From: Diplocarpon mali
Taxonomy: Eukaryota > Ascomycota > Leotiomycetes > Helotiales > Drepanopezizaceae
DNA: 64,000 nucleotides
NCBI GenBank assembly: GCA_024741835.1
Contig: JAENRP010000001.1
Location: forward strand, 434,001 to 498,000
Reading direction: 5' to 3'
Part shown: piece by piece, positions 34,021-46,000 of the stretch
How the letters are laid out: the number at the start of each line of letters is the position of its first letter
Position numbering within the stretch: position 1 is the stretch's first letter
Translations under genes and position numbers: made by a program
Notes under the pieces: generated by a model
Databases searched by the model: none
The model's input: the letters and a program-made list of their open reading frames with translations, nothing else
Told to the model about the DNA's origin: nothing

Positions 34021-34760
34021 TCACTCATCCAGCCGCTCAATGTGGTCACCACCAAGTGGGAACTTAGTGCATCGACCACATTTGCACCCAAAAGCTACAC
34101 GAGATCCCATGCTGTCTCTCACGAAAGAGATTGTCTTCCACGACTCTTTCATCATCCACCGGCGCTCTATCTGCTCTTTTGCCATCTGGCCCTCGTACGA
34201 TCGCGTCTTTCGGAATGTGCACCATGAGTGATCAAAGGTGTAGCCGCCACGTTGCATCCAAGTCGTCAAGAGCCGCCCTAAGCATACTCCGCTCGTCCGA
34301 AGGTGGAGATTGACTTTGGCAGGCGTGAAATCCACCAACACATTGCGCATAGTCTTGCATGTCAAGCCCAAGCATACTTTGGAACATGTATCCAGATAAT
34401 CTCTGCTGATCATTGCGATGATGTCGAGAGGAAGCTCCCCAAAATTTATCGAGGATCGCGCCGCAAATAACTTGGCGAGATCGGGCTCGTGGGATCGGGC
34501 CCAGCTTGGGACTGCTATCCTGCGGCATCCTTCTTTGATATGGCGTACTTCGGTGCCGGCTGTGGATCTGGATGCGCCCGGGGAAACATTACAACTGTCT
34601 TCTTTTCCTTCATTTTAGCCTCATTCTGTCTTCAATGGTAAACTAGCGACTTACCTGGTGCTACTGCTGGCACGGAAGGGTCCGCAAGTTCTCCTGTGCT
34701 TGGTCTCTTGAGTTTCTGTTTGAGCTTCGCAAATTTCACTTTGGAATTGCCGTTACCCAT
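34021..34760 (-). CDS. F-box-like protein with an N-myristoylation start
   Basis: The CDS is the complement of 34760-34655 and 34598-34021, 227 residues, with one 56-nt intron (GTAAGT donor; the acceptor could also lie three bases upstream). The start at 34760 gives MGNGNSKVKFAKLKQKLKRP: Gly2, Ser6 and Lys7 fit the N-myristoyltransferase consensus, and the following basic residues would support membrane binding. An upstream in-frame ATG at 34817 would bury this motif, so I prefer the internal start. Exon 2 carries an F-box-like region, FGELPLDIIAMISRDYLD...LGLTCKTMRNVL, and a Cys cluster, CKCGRC, near the end (IERLDE). A membrane-tethered F-box-like protein would point to ubiquitination at a membrane, but this is inferred from sequence pattern only. 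Confidence 0.65.
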
Positions 34761-36620
34761 GGCGATAACAAGTTGCAAAGCTGTACTAGGAAAATGGTAT
34801 AATACGATGATTTTCATCGATGGAGGCGCGGCTTGCCGAGATTTCAGAATCGAGAAGAATCTAGTATCAAAGCAGTGCCGCGGATCGCCATGAAATGAAT
34901 GATAGCGGCAGTATCCACAAAGGCATGATGGGAATTATGATGCAGCTCTGAGCTTGGTCTCTGCCCATAATCTCGACTTCAGGTGAGGTGTTGTAAAAAC
35001 CGAAGGAGCGACGGACTCGGCGGACTTGTAGTCAACAAAAGCTAAGCGATACAACACAACAACCTGGGATATATGTATACGCCAGGGACGCAGACACGTC
35101 AAAAGTCGAAGCAACAAAGACGAGCAAAACAGTATTCTCTAGAGTATGGACTGCGAATCCGCTGCAGAATATTCAGCATTAAATAAGAAAAAGAGGATTA
35201 GGACTCTTTAGCCTCCATGTGAGATAGTGGAGGCTCCGTCCGTCATCTTGTGTCATGAAAATCTTTTCCGCATTGACGTAGATACTGGGCATACCCTCGA
35301 GTAGCGATATTCAACCCATACCAAATCCACATGCACCTGCGGTGAAATACAATATATTCCTTGACGCAAAATATTCCCAATGTTTTTTCTTCTTAGGCTA
35401 CAAAGCTTATGCCTCGCCCTCGCACGAAGATCCCATTTCACGTTCGTGCAGACTTCTACTAGACGAACTGGACCTGAGAAGGAATAGAATACTCTGTTCG
35501 AGATGGATTGCGGGGTGGCACATGATGCAATGCCAAAACGCGGTAGAGCAGCATAAATGCTGGTGTAATAATAATTCCACTCTATGCATTCTGTGGATCT
35601 CATTGAACCGTGAACAGGACGAAGTGCATGAATTTATGAAGCATTTCCCAAGAAATTAATTCGAGGCGAAACATACTTATGTAGAGCGAGAATTTGAAGA
35701 GGACGGTTGCAATAGGAGCAGCGATTCTAATCTATTACTTTATATTATCTTTATGTTCAAGCCTCGTGATAGTGGATGGTATCTATTACATTTGCATATT
35801 CGGATGGCAGCTCGGCTGTTCTTGTGTCATTAAATCTTTCATATTCATATATGTACATCTGAAAGAGGATGAGTAAAGATCCTTTTCAATTCCAAATCTA
35901 GAGTCCTCAGTTTTCCTGCTAAGTATCTTCGTACGTTCACATCCACAGTGCTGGTCATCCAACGAACCCCCGAAAATTTTGGTCTCGAGAAAATCATCCC
36001 AATATTTCACCCCAGACCGAACTTGTTGCCAGAACGTTGAGTCTTCATACCAACACAGACGTATTTCTCAAGGTGAAATTCGCCCACGAGACGCCGACGA
36101 GGTGTTAGTCCTTGAAATCCGCGATTTCTCTGCTCTTATGCGTCGTTAAATCGGAACCGTCAAATGGGTGCTTTCCCTGCTCGTATGAATCAAATTTGCA
36201 GTGCTTTGTGAAACCATCACTTTCCTACAATTTTGCAGACTCTGCTCTTGAAATGATGGACCAGCAGACTTGGGATAGAGTCCGAAGTGTTCTCGTCTAT
36301 TGCTTTTTATGAATCAGAATACCAGAAAATACATGGATAAATGTATGAAGTGCGACAGGCTACACAACGCGCCTTGTCTCCAACGACAGATTGAATCAGT
36401 TAGAGCGGAACGCAGGAGGAAGACACATACACTCTCTCTCTCTCTCTCACACACACAAGTTGCACAGAGCATGGGATATGTAGGCCTTTCTTTCAAACTA
36501 TTAACATACAAGGGCTCATCTCCCCAAAAGTCGTTTTCCGATTCCTGCGAAGGTGTCAGTTTTCCCGTCGTCTTGCCCAAACCACCCGGTCACCAACTCC
36601 GCCCTCCACGAGCTCAGACC
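34761..36620. other. Intergenic region with a dinucleotide repeat
   Basis: No gene is supported. Open frames of 105-116 codons at 35253-35659 overlap on both strands and lack features. A compound microsatellite lies at 36432-36457. The last part is the 3' flank of the minus-strand ATPase gene. Confidence 0.4.
36432..36457. repeat. Compound (CT)n/(CA)n microsatellite
   Basis: About eight CT units run directly into about five CA units, just downstream of the 3' end of the PMR1-type gene. It is a simple sequence repeat with no sign of function. Confidence 0.9.
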
Positions 36621-39600
36621 TTAAACGACCAGACTATACCCCACACCGACGCCCCTCCTCTCCCTTCCCTTCAAGAACTTCCTCGCCTCATCAACCCAGA
36701 AGACAGAGCTGGCAATGACGACCAGACCGATTAGATCCCACAAACTCAGCCCCTCAGTCTGGAATACGCCCTGTAGCCACGGGAAATATATCACTAAGAC
36801 TTGTCCCCCAAGCGAGAGAGAAACAGCCCAGTTAAAAAGTGTATTCGAGAACAAGCCCACTTCGCCTCTCAGCACAGATTTTGTGGCAGAGCGGCAGTTT
36901 AACGCATTGAACATGTCGAACAGCACGAAGCAGGTGAACGTCATAGTGGTGTCGCGCTTTGTGACAATTTTGACGCTGCGGGTGAGGTTGCCGGCGACGT
37001 CACTCTCGTCCAGGGTGGACATTTCGTGGTAGTAGACGGCGAAAGTACCGAGCATGATTACGGTTGCGGATGTAAGGACGCGGGTTATGAGGGGCCAGGT
37101 TAGGACCGGGGCGTTGCGTTTACGTGGCGGGCGAGTCATTACGTCTGGGTCGACGGGTTCGACGCCCAAGGACTGAGCGGGTGGGCCGTCCATTATTATG
37201 TCTGTTGCTCGTAAGCCAAAGAAGGGGCAGGGGGAGTGGGGAGGGAGGTACTAATCCAAAGAATCTGCATCGCGTTCAAGGGGTTCTTGAGCCCGAAACA
37301 CGTGCAGAAGAAGACCAAGCTGAGTGCAGCAGCGCTGGTGCTCAATTGGAAGGTGAGGAAGTTTTGGATATTGTTGAAGATACCCTTGCCTTCTTCAATG
37401 GCCTTCAGGATCGTGGAAAAATCGTCGTCCGTCAGTATCATGTCTGCGGCTTCTTTAGCGACGTCTGTTCCCTGTCGGCCCATAGAGATTCCAATATCTG
37501 CCTTCTTCAGCGCTGGTGCGTCGTTCACACCATCTCCAGTCATAGCAACGATATCGCCTCGAGCTTGGAGTGCCCGGATGATCTTCATCTTGTGGTCTGG
37601 GCTCGTTCTTGCAAATATCGATGTGTTCGCAATGGCGGCTTCAAGTTCTTCATCTGTCATCTCGTCGATCTCGACTCCGCTCAATACCGGCTGCACAGCA
37701 ACTGAGCTGGCTGTATGCTCTCGGGGAGTAGCAATTGTCATGCCAAGTTTCTGACCAATAGCCAAAGCTGTAGTCTCCGCGTCACCAGTAATCATGATCA
37801 CTTTGACGCCTCCGCGCATTAGGCGTCTTATTGACTTCTTCACTCCTTGCCGGGGTGGATCGCTCATGCCAACCAATCCGGCAAAAACTAGTCCCCTGTA
37901 GACGTCCTCACTGTGTGAGACGTGAAGCTCTGATTGCTCGGAGGGAGGTTTTGCGCTATGACTTATAGACAACAGCGATTTGGCATACTTTCCAACTGGA
38001 CCACTTGCAAATCCGAGGACTCGGAGTCCTTCTACCGCCAGCTTCTCAGCAGCATCCAAGGCTTCTCGCCGGCGGGCAGCATCCAATACCACCTCACGAC
38101 CATCCTTGGTCAAGTAAGTGTCACATCTACTCAGAACACGATCGACGGCTCCTTTAATGTAAGCAACCTCCCTAGAGACAGAGCTTGGATCGTGGCTTGC
38201 ATCGCCAACGGTGACACCCATCCACTTACGTTCCGAGCTGAACGGGGTTTCCCCAATACGATTTCCAAGACCATCACGCACATCATGCTCTTTGAATCGG
38301 TCCAGGAGATCCAACATCGCCACATCTGTAGGCTGGCCTACCCATCTGCTCTGGAGCATGTGATCTTCTGAACTTTCTGTGGAGGACAACACAGCTATTG
38401 ACGAGGCGGATTGCGGATTTTGGTGCAGGCGGTTCAGACGTCCGTTGTTGGCAATGTTTCCAATACGGAGAATGCGTAGGGTCACAGAATCAGCCTTGGC
38501 ATCAGCAGGATCATCTAAAGTGTCAACATCAACTGGTCCCTGGCCTCCAAAGAACCACATTTTTGTGGTAGTCATATGATTCATAGTCAAGGTTCCTGGA
38601 AGAGTTAGCTCGCAGTATTAACAAGCCACAACTTTTGTTACCTGTCTTGTCACTGCACACCACGTTGACAGAACCTAATGTTTCTACACTTGGCATCTTG
38701 CGGACAATTGCGTTCTGTCGTGCCATGCGATGTACTCCGAGCGCCAAGGTAACAGTCACGATAATCGGAAGACCTTCCGGGATCGCCGCGACAGCCAACG
38801 AAATGGAAATAGTAAAGATTTCCATGAGTCCTTTGCCCTGCAGCCATCCAACAAAAGAAATGATTCCGATGATGGCAAACGATGCCTGACTGAGTTGAGA
38901 ACCAAGTGCGTCCATCGACAGTTGCAGAGGTGTTCTCGGGCTCTCCGTTTCCGTGACACTGGCTGCAATGGTACCGAAATGCGTATTTCCCCCTGTCGCG
39001 TAAACAATTCCCTGCCCGTGCCCAGATCTGACCAATGTGCCCATAAATGCAATATTTGTCGAGTTGTACAATTGCGTATCTGCCCCAGCAGTACCAATCC
39101 CAGCAGACGCATAAGCTGGAGATCCTTGTGGTTCAAGATTGTTTGACCTGGATCTGGTATACGAATACGATGGCCTTGCCTCTGCTGTAATTCTCACTGG
39201 CTCGTTTTCGCCAGTCAAATTTGACTCGTCGATGGTCAAATCTGAAGCTTTCGTCACTCGAATATCGGCGGGTATCCTGTCGCCGGTAGTAAATAGCACC
39301 AAGTCCCCAACAACCAATTGTGAAGCCATGACTTTGCTCGATGCCGCTTCTAATCTGGCCTTCTCATCTATAGTCGAGTCCATCAATATCTCCTCCTCTG
39401 TTGCATCTGCAGCACCTGGCTGCCATGGTGGCGTCCGGAGACTTGCTGTCCTCGGTGGCTCCACTCTAATTAGATGGGCGTGGTTTGGGACCAGGTGGCT
39501 CAGAGCTTCGATCGACTTCTCGGACCGGTATTCCTGTACAAATCCCACCAATACCACAATTGTGACCGCCACTGTTATGCTGATGGCATCATCTTGATTT

Positions 39601-40060
39601 CCAACGACTACCGAGGCCAGGGCGGAACCCAAAAGGAGCAGGATGAGGGGCTCTTTGAATTGCTTCAGGAATCGTAGCCACAGTGGTTCGGGCTCCTCGT
39701 GGGGCAATTCGTTTGGACCTTGGTCATGTAATCTAGCCATGGCTTCTGCAGGAGAGAGGCCTTTTGTCAGAGAGGTCTGTAGTCGCTCAGCTGTCTCGCT
39801 CGGGGAGAGGCCTGAGTATTCGTCTGCTGTAGACTATGTAGGCATCAGCTTGGCACTGAAACAAGAGGCGCAAAGGGGCTAACCTTTGCTATAGAAGACG
39901 ACGACCTGTGATGACTCCGCGACCTTGACCTTGGTCTGTTCGGCGATTGTGATCTTGAAGGCGGTTCTGAATGCGCAGCTTCGATTGTTGGTAGGTTGCT
40001 CAACGGCAGTAAACTCCCTCCTCCTGGACTCGCAGAGCGCGAGATGCGTGGCCACGCCAT
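36621..40060 (-). CDS. PMR1: PMR1/SPCA-type Golgi Ca2+/Mn2+ P-type ATPase
   Basis: The CDS is the complement of 40060-39884, 39833-38642, 38595-37252 and 37201-36621, 1,097 residues, with three introns of 46-50 nt. P-type ATPase landmarks appear in order: [14 protein letters not shown] (N-terminal domain), LTGENEPV (actuator TGE loop), [17 protein letters not shown] (transmembrane helix 4), VVCSDKTG then TLTMNHMTT (phosphorylation Asp; the motif is split by intron 2), [22 protein letters not shown], and [10 protein letters not shown] then [17 protein letters not shown] (helix 6, split by intron 3). Helix 6 with the PPAQSLG Gln marks the secretory-pathway SPCA/PMR1 class, which moves Ca2+ and Mn2+ into the Golgi, and excludes SERCA or PMCA. 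At 1,097 residues it is longer than yeast Pmr1, mainly by a Ser/Arg-rich N-terminal extension ([17 protein letters not shown]). It is transcribed divergently from RAD21. Confidence 0.95.
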
Positions 40061-40160
40061 GGTCTCTTCTCAGCGCTGTTCTTTCTGCTAGAACGAGCAG
40101 CAAATAGTGCTGTCGTCAAGACTTACTATCGCTGAGGCATGCGACGATGCGGGAGTTGAG

Positions 40161-40168
40161 GTGGCTCA
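40161..40168 (+). promoter_or_regulatory. Candidate Crz1/calcineurin response element upstream of PMR1
   Basis: GTGGCTCA fits the yeast calcineurin-dependent response consensus GNGGC(G/T)CA exactly and sits about 100 bp before the PMR1 ATG. Yeast PMR1 is a known Crz1 target, which makes the position attractive. The consensus is short and partly degenerate, and filamentous-fungus CrzA sites differ, so a chance match is possible. Confidence 0.3.
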
Positions 40169-40306
40169 AGGGTCAGTCTTGGACTATCTTACACTGCGAA
40201 TTGGATCAAGTCGTCGTTGGCACGCCGCTCGTAGCTACTCATCCACTTTGGTAAGAGCAAATTCCAGTGCCAATGTGAGAGTGAATGTCGTAATGTAAAT
40301 AGAGTA

Positions 40307-40329
40307 CGTGTCGTGTCGTGTCGTGTCGT
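40307..40329 (+). repeat. Pentanucleotide (CGTGT)n repeat
   Basis: Four perfect CGTGT units and a partial fifth lie about 250 bp upstream of the PMR1 start. The length could vary between strains. It may be in the promoter or 5' leader. Confidence 0.9.
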
Positions 40330-40853
40330 ATCGAGTTTTGCCGTTTCAGGATTCCATGAACGCCCTGGCCGAGGACTTCTTCTAGATTCAACAACCCCTG
40401 CAAGCCGAGCTTGGATTTGGAGCCAAGAGCTGCCCTAGGATGAAGTCTAGGAACTCGTTCAGTGCTGTAGTATGAACATTGCACGAACGAACGGATATTA
40501 TCATGTGGGAAATATTATCTCCTGTTTTCGCGAGTCTGTACATTTGTCGGCCTAAGATTCGCCTGTTTGTTTTGACCCAAAGCATCGAGCATGAGCTCGA
40601 GCCGGGGTAGTAGATTGCATACCTATCACGTGTCTTTATGCCTCAGGCTGTTATCGTGATCAGGCAGTATGTTTAGCGCCTTGTGACTTCCAGCCACCTC
40701 GAAATCCTTCAACCTTTCCTTCCCCACCGCAGGACTCGCCCTCTCAACACAACAACATCAACCACCACCACCTCAAACCTTGCTTACGCTTTGCTAGCTG
40801 TCGCATTATTTAAATTCTCGCCTGCAATTGTTCTCTCTGGATCCGCACCTTTG

Positions 40854-40930
40854 ACGCGCTCTCGGATCGATTTGCGACAAGATTTGGTTTCCCGACGCGC
40901 CCCCATCACAACAATAACATAATCAACGCG
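40854..40930 (+). promoter_or_regulatory. Cluster of three ACGCG boxes upstream of RAD21
   Basis: ACGCG occurs at 40854-40858, 40895-40899 and 40926-40930, the first two within GACGCGC. This is the core of the MluI cell-cycle box bound by MBF-type factors, which drive G1/S genes; cohesin subunit genes are regulated this way in yeasts. Three hits in 77 bp, 104-180 bp before the ATG, are more than expected by chance in this mixed-composition region. Function is inferred. Confidence 0.45.
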
Positions 40931-41033
40931 CATTATTCAGCAATCACTTGCGTCGTCGATTGACCCACAACGGTAGTGGCTATCGCCAAAGGGCGCAAAT
41001 CGTCACAATCTCTGAATACCTCGGACTCTCACC

Positions 41034-43020
41034 ATGTTTTATTCGGAGACTCTCCTGTCGAAGACAGGCCCTCTTGCCAGGGTATGGCTATCCGCAAATT
41101 TGGAGCGCAAGCTGTCCAAGAACCACATTCTACAAGCCAGCGTCAAGGACAGTGTCGAAGCTATCGTTACGCCCAACCAGGCCCCTATGGCACTCCGTTT
41201 GAGCGGCCAACTGCTCCTAGGTGTCGTCAGAATTTATAGCAGGAAAGCGCGTTACTTACTCGACGATTGCAACGAAGCACTTCTAAAGATCAAGATGGTT
41301 TGTTACTGAGGTCTCTGCCTACTGAACTATGCTGAATAATACACAGGCGTTCCGCTTGTCAGGAAATAATGATATGCCAACTGGAGTCCACATGCCCTCT
41401 CGTGACGCACTCATGCTTCCCGATGCGCTTACAGAGGGTGACAACCTCGAGATGCCTCCCTTACCCGACGCGTCTTTCCTCTTCTCACAACTCGACGACG
41501 AAGCGCTCCCCCGCAAACAGCGCGCGAATAGTCGCGATATTAATCTACAGGAGGATTATACTGGTAGTCAATTTCTGCAGAGCAGCATCGAAAATCAGGA
41601 TGATGATCTTGCTCTCGAGCCACTGGATGATCTTGACTTGGGTCTTGACTTTGGACTAGATTTCGACGACCTCGACCCCAAGGCTGTGGATCGTAGCGTC
41701 GAAATTGGACGAGATGCGCCAGAAGCTCGAGCCCCTGAAGATGACTTGCTAAGCGAGCTGGATGTTCAGCTCCCTGCGAAGGAGAACTCTTTTGGCGGGG
41801 AACGTGCCTCTTCTCTCAACCTTGATTTTGGAGGTGGCGACTTTGCCAACGATGACACTATCCGAATGGCAGATGATGACGGTGACATCAATATGCTGAA
41901 TTTAGGAGATGCCCCTGATGGTACCCTTGATGCACCTCCTCTCATCCGGCCCGAGCGGATCTCTGAATCTCCGCTTTCTGATATCGATGAAGTTACTGCT
42001 GCAGAGCTCGAAGCAGAACATCTCAGAAATGAGCCTTCCGTTTTGTTCGAGCCAGAAGATGAGCCCGAGGAAAGTACCGTCTTCTTGCAACCTGCTCAAC
42101 GAGCTCGTAAGCTCAAGACCCTGCGACCTGATGATGAGACCATGATCCCCAACTCTCAAATCAAAGACCAACAGCAACAGCATGATAAAATTCTCAAACC
42201 GCAATCATCCCTTCCCCGTGATCCCGAACTCCTTGCATTGATTGAGATGCAGAAGAATGGCCATTTCGTATCCAACATTATGGGCGAGGGCCGAAGTGCG
42301 GGCTGGGCACCCGAGCTTCGAGGACTGCTGTCCTTGGCCGCAGTGCGAAAGACCAGCGAGCGGAAACGCAAGCGTGACAGCGGCGTTGCCGACGTGGAGA
42401 GCGGGGAGGAACAAGCTCCCAACAAATCCCCCCGTCTTGATCTGGGCGAAGAGGATAATCTGGCCGCTGGACTCGATGATGGCGGTGTAGACGGAGATAA
42501 CACTGTCATTGCAGCCGATGGCACCATCATAGAGATGGTCGCCGACGAGGGATTCATGAGGCAAGACGAGTTTGAGCATGAACCCAGTGCCGGCCTCTCT
42601 CCTGCCCCCAACTTCGATGAAACGACCGCCCCCCTCGTCCACCCCGCCGACAGCGGTCCCGTTTCTCTGGGCACTAAACACGCAGTCCACCTCCTGCGCG
42701 ATCGATTTGGCACCGATGCAGCCGACAGCCCCGACAAGCGCAAGAACGCCAGCGTCCTCTTCCAAGACCTCCTTCCTGAAACCATGACCAGCAAAGCAGA
42801 CGCCACAAAGATGTTCTTCGAAGTACTCGTTCTCGCTACTAAAGATGCTGTCAAAGTTGAGCAGCAGGAAGCCCTTCTCGGTGGACCCATTCGTATACGC
42901 GGCAAACGAGGTCTCTGGGGTGACTGGGCTGAGCGGGAAGCCGGTGGCGAGATTGCTGGGGACGAGCCGGTGCTTAATGCCGGTCTTGAGCGCCAAACGG
43001 CCGTTTCCGTGGCTGCGTAA
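41034..43020 (+). CDS. RAD21: Cohesin kleisin subunit RAD21/SCC1 (MCD1)
   Basis: The CDS joins 41034-41297 and 41347-43020, 645 residues, with one 49-nt intron that links LLKIKM to AFRLSG. The start gives MFYSETLLSKTGPLARVWLS, the conserved N-terminus of mitotic kleisins that binds the SMC3 head, followed by KLSKNHILQASV and LLLGVVRIYSRKARYLLDDC. The middle is long, acidic and disordered. It contains SVEIGR at residues 205-210, an exact (S/D)xExxR separase cleavage site. The C-terminus has the winged-helix region that binds the SMC1 head (NASVLFQDLLPE, ADATKMFFEVLVLATKDAV). The protein closes the cohesin ring that holds sister chromatids and is cut at anaphase. The N-terminus is Rad21-type and not meiotic Rec8-type. 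It is transcribed divergently from PMR1, with ACGCG boxes upstream. Confidence 0.95.
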
Positions 43021-46000
43021 TCGAAACTCAACCCATCATGATCACAAAATCTGCTATGACTTTTTTTACAAGTAAAGTGCTGCATGGCGTTCGGTTCGTG
43101 CCTTTTGGCCGGTGAATCAGACGTTGGCGGGGAACGGCGTTAGGGAGACTGGCTGCTTTCTTGTTTATCTCCCTCTTGCCCTTTCGCTCCGGGAGGGGGA
43201 GCTGGGCAGGGCATTATTCTGGCGTTTACAATGGGGTGGACACCTCCTCGGGACTGTATCCTTCCGACTTCGGATATTGATTTTATACCAGGCTGTGAAT
43301 TCAGTCGGTCTTGGGAGGAAGTGGGCTCTTAAGCTAATCAATGGCGTATCATTGGAGATGAATATGTCGCTCTCTTATACATTCTCCGTGTGTGCTGGTC
43401 CTAGTCTGCCGCTGCTATGTATAGTAGAATTTGAAGACATTGGTCTGATTTATGTCTTGACAATAAGCATTTTTAGGGACTTTCAATTTGTTTCCACCCG
43501 TGGCTACACTGCGCACTTGGTTCGTCGCTGGAACAGATAGCGACTGAATTGTCCAAACATCCACTGGAGTTTTGCAATTTAACAGGGCGCTTCGTGGTTT
43601 GCATTGATATTCTATCAGCTCAAGCGCTACTTAATAGAAAGCTGAATTCACTCATCATCTAGAAGAAATATGCGCTTGTAGCTTGCTTCAGTAGGCGGAA
43701 GGGCTGTCAATGAAGTGTATTGGAATGTCGGCTCATGTGAACGAACTCAGTAAGCACTCAGTTAGCACATCTGTCTTGGGCTGCAATGATAAAGATTCTA
43801 TTTTTCTATCTACCCTAGGAATTCAGGTAATTGAGATTTCGAGGCGTTCGTAATAGGTAAATGTCTAGGGGTGTTCTTTTCTTCTTCGATAATAAACCAG
43901 GTACAAAGCATCTGAAGCTGAAATTTGAAAAAGAAATTGTCCGGATACTATTCATGCTCTTAAGTCTCAATCGCTTCATAATTTCCTTCTTCAAAAGAAG
44001 CCGGGATCAACCTTTATAAGTATTATTCGCACTAGTGCAGTTTATAAAGCGTTACTTTTCATGATTCATGATTTTAGTTTATTAATATGATTGAACTCTA
44101 AGGTGAAGCAATAGCACAAGGGCATGCTGTATCTCGACAGGTCTGCAATCTTAAATCAGTTGCATCTGCTACCAATAAATCCAGAAAAAGCTGAATCTAG
44201 GAGAAGCACAAGATAACTTCTATTTTTTTTGTTTTGTTTTGTTTTTTTTGCCTGGAATACAGGGCTTATTTCGTTCAGTGAGAAGGCTCCTACGCCATGA
44301 AGAGTGGCATTTCTTCTCTCAAGTGCAAGCTCACTGAAAGTCGAAGGTCTGTATGATTTTAATCAAATAAGAGAAACCTCCCCTAGACTGTAATTCTTAG
44401 GAGCCTTGGGGAATGAGTTCTTAGTGCGGATAGAATGAATTCCAAGACTTTGTTTACATGTCCCACCGCCATATCTAGGTAAGAATGGCAGGACTGTGAA
44501 ATGTCGCTGATAAAACTTGGCTCGAAATTGGGGCTTAAAAAATAGTATTGAAAATTTGTGAGATGGAGAGCAATAGGAAAAAAAGAGGGGGTGAGTACAG
44601 TGTTGACCTCGTAAGCTATATAATATGGCTTTGTCTGTCACTTGCGGGGTGTCTGGTTACTTCTCGCATCAGCCCGGCTCTTACACTTTCGTCGGTCTCT
44701 ATTGACGCTCGCATATAGATATATTGAATTCTCATTCCTACTTGAATCGTTTTTTGCGTCTGTAGACTTTTTAATCATTCGCTATACGTTGAATTCTACT
44801 TACTATGAAGTTTCTAAACATGAGTTTACCGAAATCTTTCATCTTTGATCTGCGAGCTGGAAAGAAACCCGGTTTCTGCTGCTGGGAAACGTGCCTGGAC
44901 AGGAATGCTTGTTAAGTGTAAGTTCCAAGCCACTGGAGCCTTGACCCTTGTAGCTAAAGTCAGTTCTCAGCTTCCCTTAGATTCTAAGAATACTTAATTG
45001 TATCTTATTGATACATTCCACTCCCTTATGTACTATAGATCCAATTAATCTGTCGAATACTTTAGCTATAATTTGCAAACTGGTTTCTATAGTACAAGTT
45101 ACATCCATGTAGCATTTACATGGAAAGCTACAGGCTACTACTCAGTGTGTAGGCTAAGATAATCAAATTCCCGATCTCATTTTTTTCAATAATAGTCGTC
45201 TGTTGAATTCAGAAATACACTTGTGAAATATTGAAAACAAAAGTCGGAAATCAGACCTTCGTTTCTTAAAATTCTAGAAAATTGAACCGCGAATACTTTA
45301 GTCTAAAACCGTTATCTAGCCACACTTATGTTAATATATTTCGAAGTTTCCCGGGTGATAAGAGGCTTTCTTACAATTTTCTCTTTAGCTTTAGTACTTA
45401 TAATTTTGTAGTTTGAAAATAATCCGAGAACAACTGTCTAGAAAAAGATTATATCATACGAAGCTAGTAGGCGAGGATTAGGATTACTATTTTAATATGT
45501 AATTGAAGTCTTTTACAGTTTTCGGACCTCCGAGTAATTATTATTCCGAGTATAATTTACGAAAGTTGTTTTACAAAAAGCAAGTAGCGCAGTAATTTAT
45601 TTTTGGAATGTAGAAATGAGCCCAAACTAGAGTTCGGATAAGGCTATTTCGAATGACTGACCTAACTAGCCATAAACGACTATTTAAGAACTATGTAATT
45701 ATGTAGAAACCGCTCTCTAGTCAGCTTATACCAATTGTATAGAATGCCGCAGGAAATTAAAGACTTAAGACATATAACTTAGGGTCTTTTCCTCCTTACT
45801 GTTTTAGCCTTAAGTGACTTAAGACTTTACATATAATTCCTTAGCTAAGCAAGTCCCTTGTACCCTATAAGAGGTTGGAGTAATATGAGCATAATATTTA
45901 CTCTCCTAGACGAGAATCAGTATTACTACTACTATTCTTTCAATCTCCGTGATGCGTAAGTATAATAAATTTAGCTTGTTATGCGGGTTACAGAACACTT

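Larger units (their letters stand above)
40061..41033. promoter_or_regulatory. Divergent promoter region between PMR1 and RAD21
   Basis: These 973 bp separate two start codons facing away from each other. The PMR1 side holds a calcineurin-response-like octamer and a pentamer repeat; the RAD21 side holds three ACGCG boxes in 77 bp. An 80-codon open frame at 40683-40922 on the plus strand is probably within the RAD21 5' leader and not a gene. Confidence 0.55.

Noticed and set aside
35253..35659. Overlapping open frames of 105-116 codons on both strands
   Set aside because: No domain on either strand, no splice context and no codon bias; likely chance.
37124..39597. Plus-strand open frames of 138-193 codons opposite the ATPase gene
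   Set aside because: They are antisense shadows of the PMR1 exons, and conservation clearly lies on the minus strand.
41902..43085. Long minus-strand open frames (up to 309 codons) opposite RAD21
   Set aside because: They are mirror frames of the acidic, codon-biased RAD21 exon; their Ser/Arg-rich translation is a typical antisense artefact.
43112..43540. 142-codon plus-strand open frame after RAD21
   Set aside because: It starts 92 bp after the RAD21 stop where a 3' UTR is expected, has no domain, and its amino-acid make-up looks like translated non-coding DNA.
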